Shown here: piece after piece, positions 42,101-52,659 of the stretch
How the letters are laid out: every line of letters starts with the position of its first letter
Position numbering within the stretch: the stretch's first letter is position 1
DNA from: Nemertoderma westbladi
Lineage: Eukaryota > Xenacoelomorpha > Nemertodermatida > Nemertodermatidae
DNA: 64,000 nucleotides
Assembly: GCA_032718475.1 (NCBI GenBank)
Contig: JAUCBJ010007705.1
Coordinates: forward strand, 1-64,000
Direction: 5' to 3'
Position numbers and translations under genes: made by a program
Notes under the pieces: model-generated
The model's database searches: none
Seen by the model: only the letters and a program-made list of their open reading frames with translations
Told to the model about the DNA's origin: nothing

Positions 42101-42665
42101 AGCGAACGCTATTTCGAACGCATTGGACATCTTGAGGACGGTGAATCTACCTCATCATGGTGATCACGCCGAAGTTTTGAAAAGCGTAATAAGACGTTTA
42201 AACATGCGTTATCGACAGAAATGGCGCAAATTAGAAAATAAGTTGGAGGGCCAAGGTAAGGTGTTGACACTTCAGCATATTCATGACATGATAGCCACAG
42301 ACGCAGTAGCAGAGATGAAATCAAACTTCTCAGAAGAGAATATGAGGGAGTCTAAACCTGTTACCGGTAAGTCTATGGTAAGTTTTGACGATGACAGGAC
42401 CACTGTGACTTATAACTCAGTAGACAGATATAATTCAAATACCCCAGCCTTTAGATCAGACTCGCGAGTATGGTCAGGTGAGCGGTTAGATAGACCTAGG
42501 TTAAAGCAACAGGAGTTGCCGGATGGATTTGTAGGTTGCCAATACTGTTTACTAAAGGAGGTAAGATCTGACGACCATAAGTTAGATAGTTGCAGACGGT
42601 TCAAAGAATTAAATTCGGAACAGAGAAGAGTTCAAGTGCGGACGTTGGATACCTGTTGGGCTTGA
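39189..42665 (+). CDS. Giant element Gag, 1158 codons
   Basis: Start ATG at 39189 (MSVSDKEALEDS). An acidic N-terminus is followed by a charged alpha-helical zone; at about residues 350-510 it is almost wholly Arg/Glu/Lys and includes four 13-residue tandem units (RELQLECEREAKK type), a probable long coiled coil. Residues about 875-1047 form the BEL-type capsid region (NHKHWRTFKTYVDEQL, LLQMLHREPRAIADNF, LEDLGKGG-like). It ends with a Cys/His motif (CQYCLLKEV ... HKLDSC) and TCWA before a TGA. The following pol is in the same frame. Gag would form the particle that packages element RNA. It is unusually long for BEL/Pao because of the coiled-coil insertion. Confidence 0.85.
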   Translation: MSVSDKEALEDSYETAAGPPTDDSVNITVDDNADYDDAASDADVSEQEDETVTSEEEEQPQVIVLGFPTATVRKDCTATRTEVSDREGSVAEARARSPVTRPVGMVSAVVPTAVRSTRSSRNNPSSPPSVSQVSERELDIAIKKKLRAHAGHITRTTDKVRKMLADSGNIGRVELVEIRRGYNSALFKQTEELAVLAKKAVESQSSDVATRIYDKVLAALLEHRELSERLRRVRTENWLLWASQAQATQVSDAELRDLVEREEIQDKEERRYQREVTSWLMQNGVVVPGQVLPTTENIQQRTLTPPDDASRDSGDSQVSHARGKVICARSLVSHNSAEERRRRLDEQQAEVLRAQEARKEAERERERTRKLDAELRELEEISKRERAEREQRERELQAEREREELECEQRERELQLECEREAKKRELQLECEREAKKRELQLEREQEAKKRELQAERERKKLDREQKERELQLERGRKERELEIEKRRRALYEERSRVEEEGTARRAREEEERKLAQLESARLSLESEERTRKANEIAEKGVRMLEECGASVGTELRELFALQKAEQEARTPTIRESTTTRIPIPGPAITSTRIAKPFSTYRTPVGISASPIAQDLRHRNAAPLYTERDNGEFREETPTGRVFGEPNPRVWNTRTERRPSSTENFRVKPEEGSYERQRITQIEPTIQQNPSQEFITRDELSASLVQAISPHIQPITDMLSNLRLKEAAQVRSNSNPSRPELNKVQPSQRVRISEETISHRPQVRTPVPNISNPNFENSAEKFIQDAWVRASARKPSRALRTDTESSDEEEDMRRQKSRNYKERRTDAEQVSWNHRERTRLNNPAELNHLLTRNDATLRDIGKFAARQGLPTQQPQKFMGNHKHWRTFKTYVDEQLTNSTFTPNEKFNYLLQMLHREPRAIADNFVGNERAFELAMKTLSDIYGNKTKMAQSIVEDLGKGGRITTPLELLNLANAISNALDILRTVNLPHHGDHAEVLKSVIRRLNMRYRQKWRKLENKLEGQGKVLTLQHIHDMIATDAVAEMKSNFSEENMRESKPVTGKSMVSFDDDRTTVTYNSVDRYNSNTPAFRSDSRVWSGERLDRPRLKQQELPDGFVGCQYCLLKEVRSDDHKLDSCRRFKELNSEQRRVQVRTLDTCWA

Positions 42666-44933
42666 CTTGCGCCAGGTCATGTACGGCGGCAGTGCCCGAA
42701 CAGCAAGGACGGATGCATGGAATGCGGCAGACTACATCACAAGTTGCTACATGCGGATTTCCACACCCCAACGGACCGTTACTTACAGCGAAATCCTCAC
42801 AGGAAGGGGAGCAAAGAACCCGTATCGATAAGGAGGAATATGTACACTGGCATCCAGGACGATGGTTATCAACCAGGTTCGTCGGACGAGGATGGCGAGT
42901 CGAGCGCAAGAGAAGTGACCTGCCAAGGTTTCACCGCGGATAGTTCATCGACCAGCGCGCGGACGTATTTATCATCGGCCACGTCGGAAATATTTAGCGT
43001 GATTCCGGTGAAACTTACTGGCGATAAGGGATCGAAGCGAATATACGTGATGCTGGACACTGCGTCCACATTATCATATATCGACGAGGAAGTGGCGAGA
43101 GCCGTTTCTAGCTTCCAGGACGCCGAGGAGATCCAAATAGAGTTGAAGTCTATGCATGGAGTAGGAGACCTCAAGGGACACAGGATATCTGTAGAACTAG
43201 ATTCCCTACTTCCGAGAGACCAGCATACTCGACAAGAACAGAAAGCTTTGCCATTGGACGGATTTAAGTGTCTAGCTATGAAGGGATTCGGCAGGCAGTT
43301 AGGTAAGGTGCCGCCGATGAGTCCCATAGCACAGGAGTATTTTGACAAGCTCAGAGTACCCAGACATCAGGTAGGTTATAGGAATGTTTCTATGTTGATT
43401 GGTGCAGAACAGCTGATCGCACACCAAATATGGGAAACGAGACCAGCTGAGCCGCATGTCAATGGACCACATGCCCATAGGACCATACTAGGTTGGTATA
43501 CAAGAGTACCCATGTCTTATGAGTTTACAGGTGGCGACAAGCCAATGAACAGATACGACGAATTACAGCCTATAACTCAACCACCGTTAGTAGAACCACC
43601 AGACATAGACGAGTTTAGGAGAACCTGTATTGACCACTATAGTGACTTTAGCGAGTCGGACGAGGAGTTGATTCCCGATAATGTTAGGTTGTCGGAACCA
43701 CTTCACAATGACCGGACAGATAGTGAACCCGAGAACCGTGAACCCGTGAACTACTGTTATCAGACCCGTGGGTCTGGTTCAGCGGCCCACGCTACTTATC
43801 TGACTAACGTTTTGACTTATACAGACATAGTGGAGGGTCAAGTGGCTAAATATCGAGACCTAGACATTTTCCAATACAGCGAGGAGGAATTGCAGAAGGA
43901 ATTGATACGCCAGGACCTCGAGACAGGAGCCAGAACTGTCGAATGGCTGGATAGGGACGCAATGGAACCCGGTGGATATGACCTAGCCATGTCTACTGAT
44001 GAGAAACGGTCGCTGGAGATGATGGAAGACACCATACGTCTACTACCGACTGGACATTTTGAAGTTGGAATGTTGTGGCGTCGACAACCACCTAAGTTGG
44101 AGAACAACTACAGCTTAGCCTTGAAAAGATTAAACGGAGTAAGGGCTCGGTTGTTGAAGAATCCGGACATTAGGGAGAAGTATTGCGCCCAGATCAACAA
44201 CTATTTCGCTAAGGGATTTGCTGGGAAGGTAGAGGACCCTGACTTAGTGACAGACCAGACTTATTACTTTCCACACCACTATGTGACTCACCCTGACAAG
44301 CCTGACAAAGTCCGAGTAGTCAACGACTGCGCAGCAGTCTATAGAGGTATGTCCCTGAATTCAGAGTTGATGGATGGTCCCAACCTGAACAATTATTTGA
44401 TAGGAATACTGTTGCGTTTTAGACAGCGGCGATTCGCATTTACTTGTGACATCGAGGCGATGTTCCACCAGGTAAGAGCCTGTAAGGCAGACCAGGATAG
44501 CCTTCGCTTTCTCTGGTTTGAGAATGAAGACTTATCCGGCCCAGTGGTTACATACCAGATGTACGTAAGGATATTTGGCGCCCGCGATAGTCCGAATGGC
44601 ACGCTGTTCGTTTTAAAGAAAACGGCAACAGCCCAGATTGGTAAGTATCCAGTAGAAGTAATCGAGTCCATCTTGAGAAACTTCTATATGGACGACGGAT
44701 TGGTGTCCAAAGACACGGCGGAACAAGCCATAGAAGTGGCTCACGGCCTGCAAGAGTGCTTGGCTACAGGGGGATTTCCTCTGACCAAGTTCACTACGAA
44801 CTCGGAGGCCCTATTAGAGTCGTTCCCGGTGAAAGATCGCGGGAGCGGAGACATAGAATTGGGGGTAGAACCAATCCCCATGGCGCGAGTATGGGAATCG
44901 CTTGGAATCCGAATACGGATAAGTTCCAGGTAA
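42666..44933 (+). CDS. Giant element Pol: zinc motifs, protease, reverse transcriptase
   Basis: Same frame as gag, separated only by TGA at 42663-42665; the first ATG is at 42717. It opens with LAPGHVRRQC and CMECGRLHHKLLH, the zinc-binding region typical of the BEL Gag-Pol border. The aspartic protease motif is VMLDTASTLSYID (about 43045-43085). RT shows VRVVNDCAAVYRGMSLN, FTCDIEAMFHQVR, and FYMDDGLVS (YMDD at about 44685-44696). The frame is lost by a one-base change near 44890 and coding continues in another frame. Start and expression mode are uncertain: readthrough of TGA is possible, but a nonsense mutation is the simpler explanation. Confidence 0.8.
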   Translation, partial: LAPGHVRRQCPNSKDGCMECGRLHHKLLHADFHTPTDRYLQRNPHRKGSKEPVSIRRNMYTGIQDDGYQPGSSDEDGESSAREVTCQGFTADSSSTSARTYLSSATSEIFSVIPVKLTGDKGSKRIYVMLDTASTLSYIDEEVARAVSSFQDAEEIQIELKSMHGVGDLKGHRISVELDSLLPRDQHTRQEQKALPLDGFKCLAMKGFGRQLGKVPPMSPIAQEYFDKLRVPRHQVGYRNVSMLIGAEQLIAHQIWETRPAEPHVNGPHAHRTILGWYTRVPMSYEFTGGDKPMNRYDELQPITQPPLVEPPDIDEFRRTCIDHYSDFSESDEELIPDNVRLSEPLHNDRTDSEPENREPVNYCYQTRGSGSAAHATYLTNVLTYTDIVEGQVAKYRDLDIFQYSEEELQKELIRQDLETGARTVEWLDRDAMEPGGYDLAMSTDEKRSLEMMEDTIRLLPTGHFEVGMLWRRQPPKLENNYSLALKRLNGVRARLLKNPDIREKYCAQINNYFAKGFAGKVEDPDLVTDQTYYFPHHYVTHPDKPDKVRVVNDCAAVYRGMSLNSELMDGPNLNNYLIGILLRFRQRRFAFTCDIEAMFHQVRACKADQDSLRFLWFENEDLSGPVVTYQMYVRIFGARDSPNGTLFVLKKTATAQIGKYPVEVIESILRNFYMDDGLVSKDTAEQAIEVAHGLQECLATGGFPLTKFTTNSEALLESFPVKDRGSGDIELGVEPIPMARVWESLGIRIRISSR

Positions 44934-47659
44934 GAGTTAGATTTGAGCCCAGTAGCCCAGACAAAGTTTTGACAAAGAGGATTTGCTTATCGACATTAAG
45001 TAGACTATTTGACCCGATGAACTTTATCAGTCCGGTTATATTACAGGCACGAGCGTGCATGAGGAAAATTTGGTTGTCCGACTTAGAGTGGGACGAACCA
45101 ATATCTCCTATACATGCAAAGCAGTGGAGGGAGTGGGAAGCCGAGTTGCATCTATTGAAAAACATAGATGTACCCCGTTCCTACTTTCCGAATCAGCTGG
45201 TATTCCCAGCTGATCTCGAACTCCATCTATTTAGTGACGCAAGTGACACCGGCTTTGGTATGGTAGCCTACCTTCGCCGAGAGGTAAGTCAGGACAAGTT
45301 TGAAACGGCCTTTGTGACTTCTAGATCAAAGACAATGCCGGTCAAATACATGACTGTCCCTCGTGCAGAGTTACAGGCGGCTGTAGTTTCGGTCGAGGTA
45401 AGTAAGCAGATAACAGAGGAGTTAGACACGACATTGACCTTATTCTATTGGACGGACGCATCCTTGGTGTTAGTATACATTGCGGCCGACAATATTGCAC
45501 TAAAGACATTTGTGGCCAATAGACGCGCTCAGATCGTTGATTTTTCGACGAAGGAACAATGGAGACATTGTCCGGGAGTGTTGAACCCGGCCGACATAAC
45601 TTCGAGAGGTGCAATGCCGGCGGAATTCTGTCAGGAAGAGTCGCAAGAGTTTTGGTTGCATGGACCTGATTTTCTAACGAGGACACAGGAACATTGGCCA
45701 GAGCGACTAAAGATAGTGACCAATCCGATGCCTGAAGATGCAGAAGTCAAAGTGGAGAAAGTCTCTAAGTCGAAGTCTAAAGCCAAACTTAAGTCATTGG
45801 AGCGGCCTGAAGAGTCATTGGAGCGGCCTGAAGAGTCATTGGAGCGGCCCGGAGACCTGTCAGACCAACAGACTTACGTGACTACTAGGTCAGGAAGGGT
45901 AAGTTATGACATAAAACCACCCTTACAGACTAAACCAGAGTCACAGTTAGTAAGTGACGGACAGAAAATGACCGACACAATGGAGCCTTTGGTTTCCAAA
46001 CCTGCGGGTTTGGATTCGAAACTTCCATTAGTTAGCGGACAACCGTCGCTGGCATTAGAGTCATGCAGTGTTTATGACAAATTACTAAATTCGTCTGCCT
46101 CTTGGCTGACAATTTGTAAAAGAACTGCGTGGTTAAGCCGATACATTTTGTACCTTTGTTTAAAACATTCGAAACATTTGAGAGAACCATTGAGCACCAA
46201 TAGTGAGCGAATTCGGAAATTGAAACAACCTCTGACAGAGGATGAGATTGATCAAGCGGAATTAAAGCATTTGAAGCATTATCAAATGTGTGCCTTCCCC
46301 AAAGAATTCCATCTATTATCGGCTCAACGACCAGTTCTCTATAAACCCCTTAGAAAATGGAGTCCATTAATCCATAAGGGTTTAATTTGTCATAGATCGA
46401 GAATCCAGACTGTCGACATAAACTCACAGTTTAGGTTCCCAGTGATAATCCCTAGTCACCCAATAGAATTGCAAAGAGCGATTCTATGGGATATACACAA
46501 GAGGTTGCATCACGCGGGAAGGTTACACTGTTTGTCGGCAGCGAGACAGCGATTCATTCTATTGCAGCCAAGCAGGGCAGTCGGCACCATGTATGACGCC
46601 TGTCTGGTTTGCAAGAGGGTGAACGCCAGAGTATTGGAACAGGAGATGGCTGAACTCCCGGAAGCGAGAGTGCAGGCATATGACCCACCCTTTACGAACA
46701 CAGGGGTGGATTGTTTTGGTCCGATTGAAGCAAAGAGTGGACGGCTGACCCACAAGCGATGGGGTCTGCTACTGACATGCATGGCTAGTAGAGCCATACA
46801 CATCGAGCGTGTGGCAGACATGTCGACCAAATCTCTGCTCCTGGCCTTAAAGAGATTTATGGCCCGGAGAGGACTAGTAAAGGCGTTCTACTCCGATAAG
46901 GGTACAAACTTTGTCGGAGGGAATAGCGAGTTGAACGCGGCTCATAAAGCAGCACAGAATAAGGAAATTTCTGCAGCACTTTTGCCGCAACGAGTAGAAT
47001 GGAGATTTAATACTCCAGAAAGTCCTTGGAGAGGAGGAAGTTGGGAGCGTTTAGTTCGCTCTGTAAAGCAGGCCATTGCCAAGACATTGCCTGTAAACAA
47101 ACAACTTACCGACGACGAACTGGTCACAGCTTTCATCGAAATCGAGCATACCCTAAACTCGAGGCCGATAGCTATGTTGCCAGACGGTGTTGCATTAACG
47201 CCGAATCATTTGCTAATGCAGAGTCCAGCATTTCTTGTGCCGGCATCAGAACCCATTAGTGCCGACCTATATAGTCGTAAAAGCTGGAAAGTAACACAAT
47301 TAGTCGCGTACACATTCTGGGAATATTGGCGGGAATACTATCTTCCCACCATATCCACCAGAACAAAGTGGTACAAAACGGTTCGGAGTCTCCAAAGAGG
47401 AGACTACGTATTGATAACCGAGCCAATAGTCAAGAGAAAATATTGGGAGACGGGAGTCATCTTGCATACACACCCAGACGTGCAAAACATAGTGCGCACA
47501 GTCACTGTGAAAATTAGGTGCAAGTGTCCGCACCCAAAAAAGTGTAAAACCAATGGTTTACACACCTTGGACCGACCGGTCCAAGATATTGTGTTATTAG
47601 AGGAGACACGTATCGAGACGGGAGATTATAATTTGTCTCCTGCCTCAAAACAGAATTAG
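44891..47659 (+). CDS. Giant element Pol: RNase H and integrase
   Basis: Continuation of Pol in a different frame. It begins with AWNPNTDKFQVRVRF, expected immediately after the RT. RNase H: LHLFSDASDTGFGMVAY and VLNPADITSRG. A linker contains three ESLERPE repeats. Integrase: zinc region HKRLHHAGRLH ... CLVCKR, then core catalytic residues in DCFGP (about 46709), SDKGTNF (46894) and SWERLV (47040), and a C-terminal domain to the stop at 47657-47659. All catalytic residues are present. The frame upstream of 44891 (from 44756) is a shadow of the RT frame. The role is integration of the cDNA. Confidence 0.85.
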   Translation: MGIAWNPNTDKFQVRVRFEPSSPDKVLTKRICLSTLSRLFDPMNFISPVILQARACMRKIWLSDLEWDEPISPIHAKQWREWEAELHLLKNIDVPRSYFPNQLVFPADLELHLFSDASDTGFGMVAYLRREVSQDKFETAFVTSRSKTMPVKYMTVPRAELQAAVVSVEVSKQITEELDTTLTLFYWTDASLVLVYIAADNIALKTFVANRRAQIVDFSTKEQWRHCPGVLNPADITSRGAMPAEFCQEESQEFWLHGPDFLTRTQEHWPERLKIVTNPMPEDAEVKVEKVSKSKSKAKLKSLERPEESLERPEESLERPGDLSDQQTYVTTRSGRVSYDIKPPLQTKPESQLVSDGQKMTDTMEPLVSKPAGLDSKLPLVSGQPSLALESCSVYDKLLNSSASWLTICKRTAWLSRYILYLCLKHSKHLREPLSTNSERIRKLKQPLTEDEIDQAELKHLKHYQMCAFPKEFHLLSAQRPVLYKPLRKWSPLIHKGLICHRSRIQTVDINSQFRFPVIIPSHPIELQRAILWDIHKRLHHAGRLHCLSAARQRFILLQPSRAVGTMYDACLVCKRVNARVLEQEMAELPEARVQAYDPPFTNTGVDCFGPIEAKSGRLTHKRWGLLLTCMASRAIHIERVADMSTKSLLLALKRFMARRGLVKAFYSDKGTNFVGGNSELNAAHKAAQNKEISAALLPQRVEWRFNTPESPWRGGSWERLVRSVKQAIAKTLPVNKQLTDDELVTAFIEIEHTLNSRPIAMLPDGVALTPNHLLMQSPAFLVPASEPISADLYSRKSWKVTQLVAYTFWEYWREYYLPTISTRTKWYKTVRSLQRGDYVLITEPIVKRKYWETGVILHTHPDVQNIVRTVTVKIRCKCPHPKKCKTNGLHTLDRPVQDIVLLEETRIETGDYNLSPASKQN

Positions 47660-48378
47660 TGTTGGACGCAACTCACTTCGTATGCATTCCTCGTATGCAA
47701 ATACAACGAAATGCATAGGAGCGGGGTTGTGGTGATTTGCGTTGAGTTTTGTCTGGTGGGTATCAAAACAAATTTTATTTTCAAAAATTTTGGAAAATTT
47801 AAAAAAAATTTTAAAAAATTAGAAGTGAACCCAAGACAATCTCAGACGCTGTGTATAGACGCGTTTTAGAATTCGTCTATAGATAAACAGTAATTTGAAA
47901 GTCGTGAAGCCTGGAAAATAGCATTTAGAAACCATGGTGACGGCTATATTACGTAGGAGTGTAAATTGAGTTTAGCAACTTCCACAGATTGGTGCCAACA
48001 GTGCAACTAAGGTGCTAAAGGTTAGTAGCACCAGAGGCGTACATGGACCCCACTCAGTAGTTTGCAGGATGTGTGATGTTCGATTATCAAACCTGTGGGT
48101 TTGGTATAGTCGAGTATTGTGGCTATGGTCCTTTCTAACTACTGTAGTTTAGTACGAGTAATGGGAGTAGTTTGGGCATCAAAAAGTGAGTTGGTCACGG
48201 CCAGTTTATCTCCAAAGTTTTTGCGCTATGCATGGGAATAGGTTAGAGGATAGTTAGTTAGGAAGAGACGGGATCTAGAGAGTCGAACCTGAACTGCTGG
48301 AAGGCGGGGGGGGGGGGTTCGGGAGGTCTGTCCTTTGGCGACATTTAACTGATTTACCCACAGTGTAATTGGTTACGT
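47660..48378 (+). other. Spacer of the giant element
   Basis: Non-coding, AT-rich at 47760-47820, with one copy of the dispersed palindrome (48088-48104). A run of G lies near 48308. The Gypsy insertion begins at 48379. Confidence 0.5.
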
Positions 48379-48665
48379 TGTGGGATCATCCATTCAATTA
48401 GCTAATCAAATTTATACAGTAGATATTAATATTGAATGAACGACATTCAAACTTCCTTAGCTCAATGTACGTGCGTGCAATATGAGTATCAGCTGGTTGC
48501 ACTATTCCATTGGTATTTCGTGCGTACTATATATCATCTTTGGCAAGATATTATATAGACATTAAATAACATTTAATCAATATACGACTAAATAAATCTT
48601 TTCGATAATTGCGTTAATTGCACTTTTATTAAGCTACATATATTCCTGCTGTTGATACCGCTACA
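48379..48665 (+). repeat. Gypsy 5' LTR
   Basis: 287 bp, TG...CA. It is followed by AATTGGTGACCC, where TGGTGACCC is a plausible primer-binding site. Confidence 0.85.
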
Positions 48666-48739
48666 AATTGGTGACCCAGACGACTACTGAACACAACGAA
48701 ACCGACGCAAGTAATATATTACAACAAGAACTTAGCAAC

Positions 48740-49526
48740 ATGTCCGACAATGAAACTCCAACACCAGCAGTTAACGCCGTAAGTATTAAAATTCCACCCT
48801 TTTGGAGTGACGATCCTGAACTTTGGTTCCTTCAAGTGGAGGCACAATTTCGAGCAAGACAAGTCACAGTCCAACAAACGCGATTTGACCACATCGTCGC
48901 TGCATTATCTCCCGATGTAGCGCGGTACATCAGAGATGTTATTAAAAATCCACCGAAACCGAATCCATATGAAGGTTTGAAAACCGCATTAATTGAAAGG
49001 TTCGCCCCAACACGCCACTCAAGAGCTTCAAAAACTGCTTTCAGCAGAGCACCTTGGTGACAGAAAACCGTCGCAGATGCTACGTGATATGGAAAAGCAA
49101 CTAGGCGACACAACCTCTGATGAACTATTACGTGAGCTCTTTCTCAATCGACTACCGAAAGATATGCGATTAGTATTATTGGCCTCTAAAATGCCCCTTG
49201 GTGAACTTGCCTTAATAGCTGACGATATTATTGATGGGTGCACTGTGTCAAACCCCCATCAAGATTCAGTCTCCTCAACCGACTACGACATTGGCAGAAA
49301 CGAACAAGCGACCACAAATTTAAACGCCACGTTTAGTAGACCAACTTCATGGACTGGACCACCTGGACAGAAACCAAGGATGTTCACAAGGACCAATAAT
49401 AACGCGCGTCAACCAGAATATTGTTGGTATCATCAGCGGTTTGGGAAAAACGCCAAAAACTGCACACCTCCATGCGCTGCGGCACTCCCGAATACACAGG
49501 GAAACGCGAGGGCCAGCAGCAAATAA
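48740..49526 (+). pseudogene. Gypsy gag, frameshifted
   Basis: ATG at 48740 (MSDNETPTPAVNAV). The N-terminal capsid motif IPPFWSDDPELWFLQVEAQF and LKTALIERFA are in one frame; QELQKLLSAEHLGDRKPSQM and ELFLNRLPKDMR follow in another, shifted by one base near 48995-49010. A CYH-type knuckle, [18 protein letters not shown], ends Gag. The shift is inside the capsid domain, so it is a mutation rather than normal gag-pol recoding. Confidence 0.8.
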
Positions 49527-52500
49527 ATGCGGCAACGTCTGCTGGCCGATGCAGCCGCTTGTTCTACGTAATAGATAAGCGATCAGGATACCGGTTTCTT
49601 GTAGACTCTGGTTCGGCCGTTAGTGTCCTACCTGCAAAATATGCCGATAAACTACTCACCAAAGAGGATGCCTCTACACCACAACTTGTTGCTGCTAATG
49701 GAACAACCATTTATACATATGGCAACAAAACCCTAACACTCAATTTAGGGTTACCGCAACAATTTACTTGGAAATTTGTTATCGCCAATGTGTCACAACC
49801 AATATTGGGCGCAGATTTTTTTAGTAATTTCGGACTGCTCATCGATTTGAGACATTCTAGCCTCATAGATGCAAAGACTTACACCCATGTTCCCGGTAAA
49901 ATATCGCATTCGATAAAGGCACCTGGGTTAAGCTTCATCTGCGATTCTAATGAATTCAATGAATTACTCTTAGAATTCCCTTCATTAACAGAAATGACAT
50001 TTCGTGAATCAAAGCTAAGACATGACGTTGAACACCACATAGAGACTGTAGGAGCACCCATTCACAGCAAACCAAGACGCCTATCACCAGAGAAACTTTC
50101 AGTCGCCAAGGAAGAATTCCAACAGATGTGTAATCTAGGCATTATACGCCCTTCATCTAGTCAATGGTCATCACCGTTGCACATGACCCCCAAACAAAAA
50201 CCTGGTGAATGGCGCCCATGCGGGGACTATAGACGTTTAAATGATGCAACAGTACCCGATAGATACCCGATTCCGCATATTCAAGACTTCACGGCGAACC
50301 TAGCAGGTAAAACAATATTCAGTAAAATCGACCTAGTCCGTGCTTATCACCAAATACCCGTTGCGCAAGAAGACATACCAAAAACTGCCATATCAACCCC
50401 ATTTGGGTTATTTGAATTCATCCGCACTCCATATGGCCTCCGCAATGCAGGTCAAACATTTCAACGATTTATGCATAGAGTTTGCGGGGATTTAGATTTC
50501 ATATTCGTTTATATGGACGATATACTTGTAGCTAGTTGCAACCGTCTAGAACATAAGCAGCACCTTCGAATTCTATTTCAGAGACTAGCAGAGTATGGAT
50601 TGGTCATCAACAAGGATAAATGTGACTTGGGTAAGTCACATTTAACATTCCTAGGCCATAATATTAGTAAAGATGGAATAACACCGTTAGCAGAGCGCGT
50701 TCAAGCAGTGCAAGACTACCCAACACCCGCAACAACGAAGGAATTACAGAAGTTTTTAGGCATGGTAAATTATTACCACAGATTTATCCCCAATGCATCT
50801 GAAGTGTTAAATCCCTTGTATATAGCTTTAAAGCAAAATTCCAAAAATTTCACCTGGAACCCATCATACAACATAACATTTACGATTGTGAAAACTGCTT
50901 TAGCAAATGCAGCCATGCTCTACCACCCACAAGCTAATGCTGATACTGCAATTACGACCGATGCCTCTGACATTGGTGTTGGGGCTGTACTGGAACAATT
51001 AATAGATAAAGAATGGCGCCCGGTCGCATTCTTTTCAAAGAAATTACGTCCTGCCGAAACGCGTTACAGTGCGTATGACAAGGAATTACTTGCAATAGTG
51101 CTCAGCATTAAACACTTTAGGTACTTTGTCGAAGGGCGAAGGTTTAACATTTATACGGACCATAAACCCCTAACATTTGCATTAAAGTCAGGCCGTGATA
51201 CATTACTACCTCGACAATCACGCCAATTGTCCTTCATATCAGAATTTACTTGCAAGATAACCCACATTTCAGGGAAAGACAATTTAGTCGCAGACTCATT
51301 ATCCCGAGCTCCACTATCAACCAATACAATACAGTCATCAACTGTCGATTATACTCTATTAGCAGAGGCTCAAGAAATCGATCCCGAAATTCAAGCTTCT
51401 AGAACTGCTATAACAAATTTAGTTCTCTGGGATGCCCCTATAGAAAATTCCACACATACAGTATTATGCGACATATCGACTGGAGTTGCTAGACCATTAG
51501 TGCCTCAAAGTTGGCGACAATCAATTTTTGAAACACTCCACAGCCTTAGCCATCCTGGTGTTAAGTCAACACGCAAATTAATAACATCAAGGTTTGTATG
51601 GTATAAAATCAACCGTGATATTACCGCATGGACGCAAACTTGCCTACAATGTCAAAAATCAAAGATCCATCGACATACAAACTCAGGCATTTATCGCTTC
51701 GACGCTCCAGATCAACGATTTTCTGATATCCATGTCGACATAGTGGGTCCATTGCCATGTTCACAAGGATACACATATTTATTTACCTGTATAGACAGAT
51801 ACACCAGATGGGCTGAAGCTGTTCCAATGGAAAACTCTTTAACTGAAACTTGCGCCAGGGCTTTGCTGTCTCAGTGGATCTCTCGATTCGGAGTACCAAA
51901 TACAATAGCATCAGATCGAGGGGGTCAGTTCGAATCAGATCTTTGGTTTAATCTCAATAAACTCCTAGGAACAACAAGAAATAGAACTACGGCCTACCAC
52001 CCCCAGTCAAATGGTATCGTCGAGCGGTATCATCGACAACTCAAAACTTCATTAAAAGCTCGTTTGCACAACAACAATTGGTATGATGAGTTACCAATCA
52101 TAATGTTGGGATTACGCGCTGTTCCTAAGGAGGATCTGGGTTGTTCAGCGGCAGAACTGGTTTATGGAGCGGCATTACGACTACCAGGAGAATATTTCAC
52201 CGCCTCACAAACTCCTAAAGGAGCAGAAACCAATAAATTATTGCGTACCCTGCAACATTGCATGCATAATATGCAACCCACGTCCACTTCTCACCATACA
52301 AATTATTATAATTCAAAGTTATTCATACCAAGTGAATTGCGGACATCTAACTTTGTTTTCATCCGTAGGGATGCTCACCGTTCACCACTACAATGTCCTT
52401 ATGAAGGACCCTTCAAAGTAATCTGCCGAAAGGACAAGTTCTTTACTCTTAATGTAAATGGCAAACGGGACACGGTCAGCATTGATAGACTAAAACCAGC

Positions 52501-52579
52501 CTTCCTTGAAAACGATGTGTTCATGAACCAACCATTAAGATCGCGTTACGGTCGACCAATAAAAACTCCCGTCCGTTAA
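49421..52579 (+). CDS. Gypsy Pol: protease, RT, RNase H, integrase
   Basis: About 1050 codons, open throughout. It overlaps the end of gag in the -1 frame (49421-49526), as expected for -1 frameshift expression. Protease [13 protein letters not shown] and [52 protein letters not shown] (about 50500-50530); RNase [17 protein letters not shown] and [11 protein letters not shown]; integrase H2C2 HPGVKSTRK ... CLQCQKSK, core [32 protein letters not shown]. All catalytic residues are present. With a defective gag the copy may still move if Gag is supplied elsewhere. No env. Confidence 0.9.
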   Translation: MLVSSAVWEKRQKLHTSMRCGTPEYTGKREGQQQINAATSAGRCSRLFYVIDKRSGYRFLVDSGSAVSVLPAKYADKLLTKEDASTPQLVAANGTTIYTYGNKTLTLNLGLPQQFTWKFVIANVSQPILGADFFSNFGLLIDLRHSSLIDAKTYTHVPGKISHSIKAPGLSFICDSNEFNELLLEFPSLTEMTFRESKLRHDVEHHIETVGAPIHSKPRRLSPEKLSVAKEEFQQMCNLGIIRPSSSQWSSPLHMTPKQKPGEWRPCGDYRRLNDATVPDRYPIPHIQDFTANLAGKTIFSKIDLVRAYHQIPVAQEDIPKTAISTPFGLFEFIRTPYGLRNAGQTFQRFMHRVCGDLDFIFVYMDDILVASCNRLEHKQHLRILFQRLAEYGLVINKDKCDLGKSHLTFLGHNISKDGITPLAERVQAVQDYPTPATTKELQKFLGMVNYYHRFIPNASEVLNPLYIALKQNSKNFTWNPSYNITFTIVKTALANAAMLYHPQANADTAITTDASDIGVGAVLEQLIDKEWRPVAFFSKKLRPAETRYSAYDKELLAIVLSIKHFRYFVEGRRFNIYTDHKPLTFALKSGRDTLLPRQSRQLSFISEFTCKITHISGKDNLVADSLSRAPLSTNTIQSSTVDYTLLAEAQEIDPEIQASRTAITNLVLWDAPIENSTHTVLCDISTGVARPLVPQSWRQSIFETLHSLSHPGVKSTRKLITSRFVWYKINRDITAWTQTCLQCQKSKIHRHTNSGIYRFDAPDQRFSDIHVDIVGPLPCSQGYTYLFTCIDRYTRWAEAVPMENSLTETCARALLSQWISRFGVPNTIASDRGGQFESDLWFNLNKLLGTTRNRTTAYHPQSNGIVERYHRQLKTSLKARLHNNNWYDELPIIMLGLRAVPKEDLGCSAAELVYGAALRLPGEYFTASQTPKGAETNKLLRTLQHCMHNMQPTSTSHHTNYYNSKLFIPSELRTSNFVFIRRDAHRSPLQCPYEGPFKVICRKDKFFTLNVNGKRDTVSIDRLKPAFLENDVFMNQPLRSRYGRPIKTPVR

Positions 52580-52659
52580 TTACTAACTAACTATTAGTCT
52601 ATCTAGTAATTATAATTCTATATTGTTATCGTGTCTTGTCGACACTGGTGGAGGGCTTA

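Noticed and set aside
48668-48739. Upstream extension of Gypsy gag from 48668
   Set aside because: Begins with TTG inside the probable primer-binding region; ATG at 48740 is the better start.
52164-52421. 85-codon ORF after integrase, considered as env
   Set aside because: Overlaps Pol in another frame, no signal peptide or membrane segment, so the Gypsy has no env.
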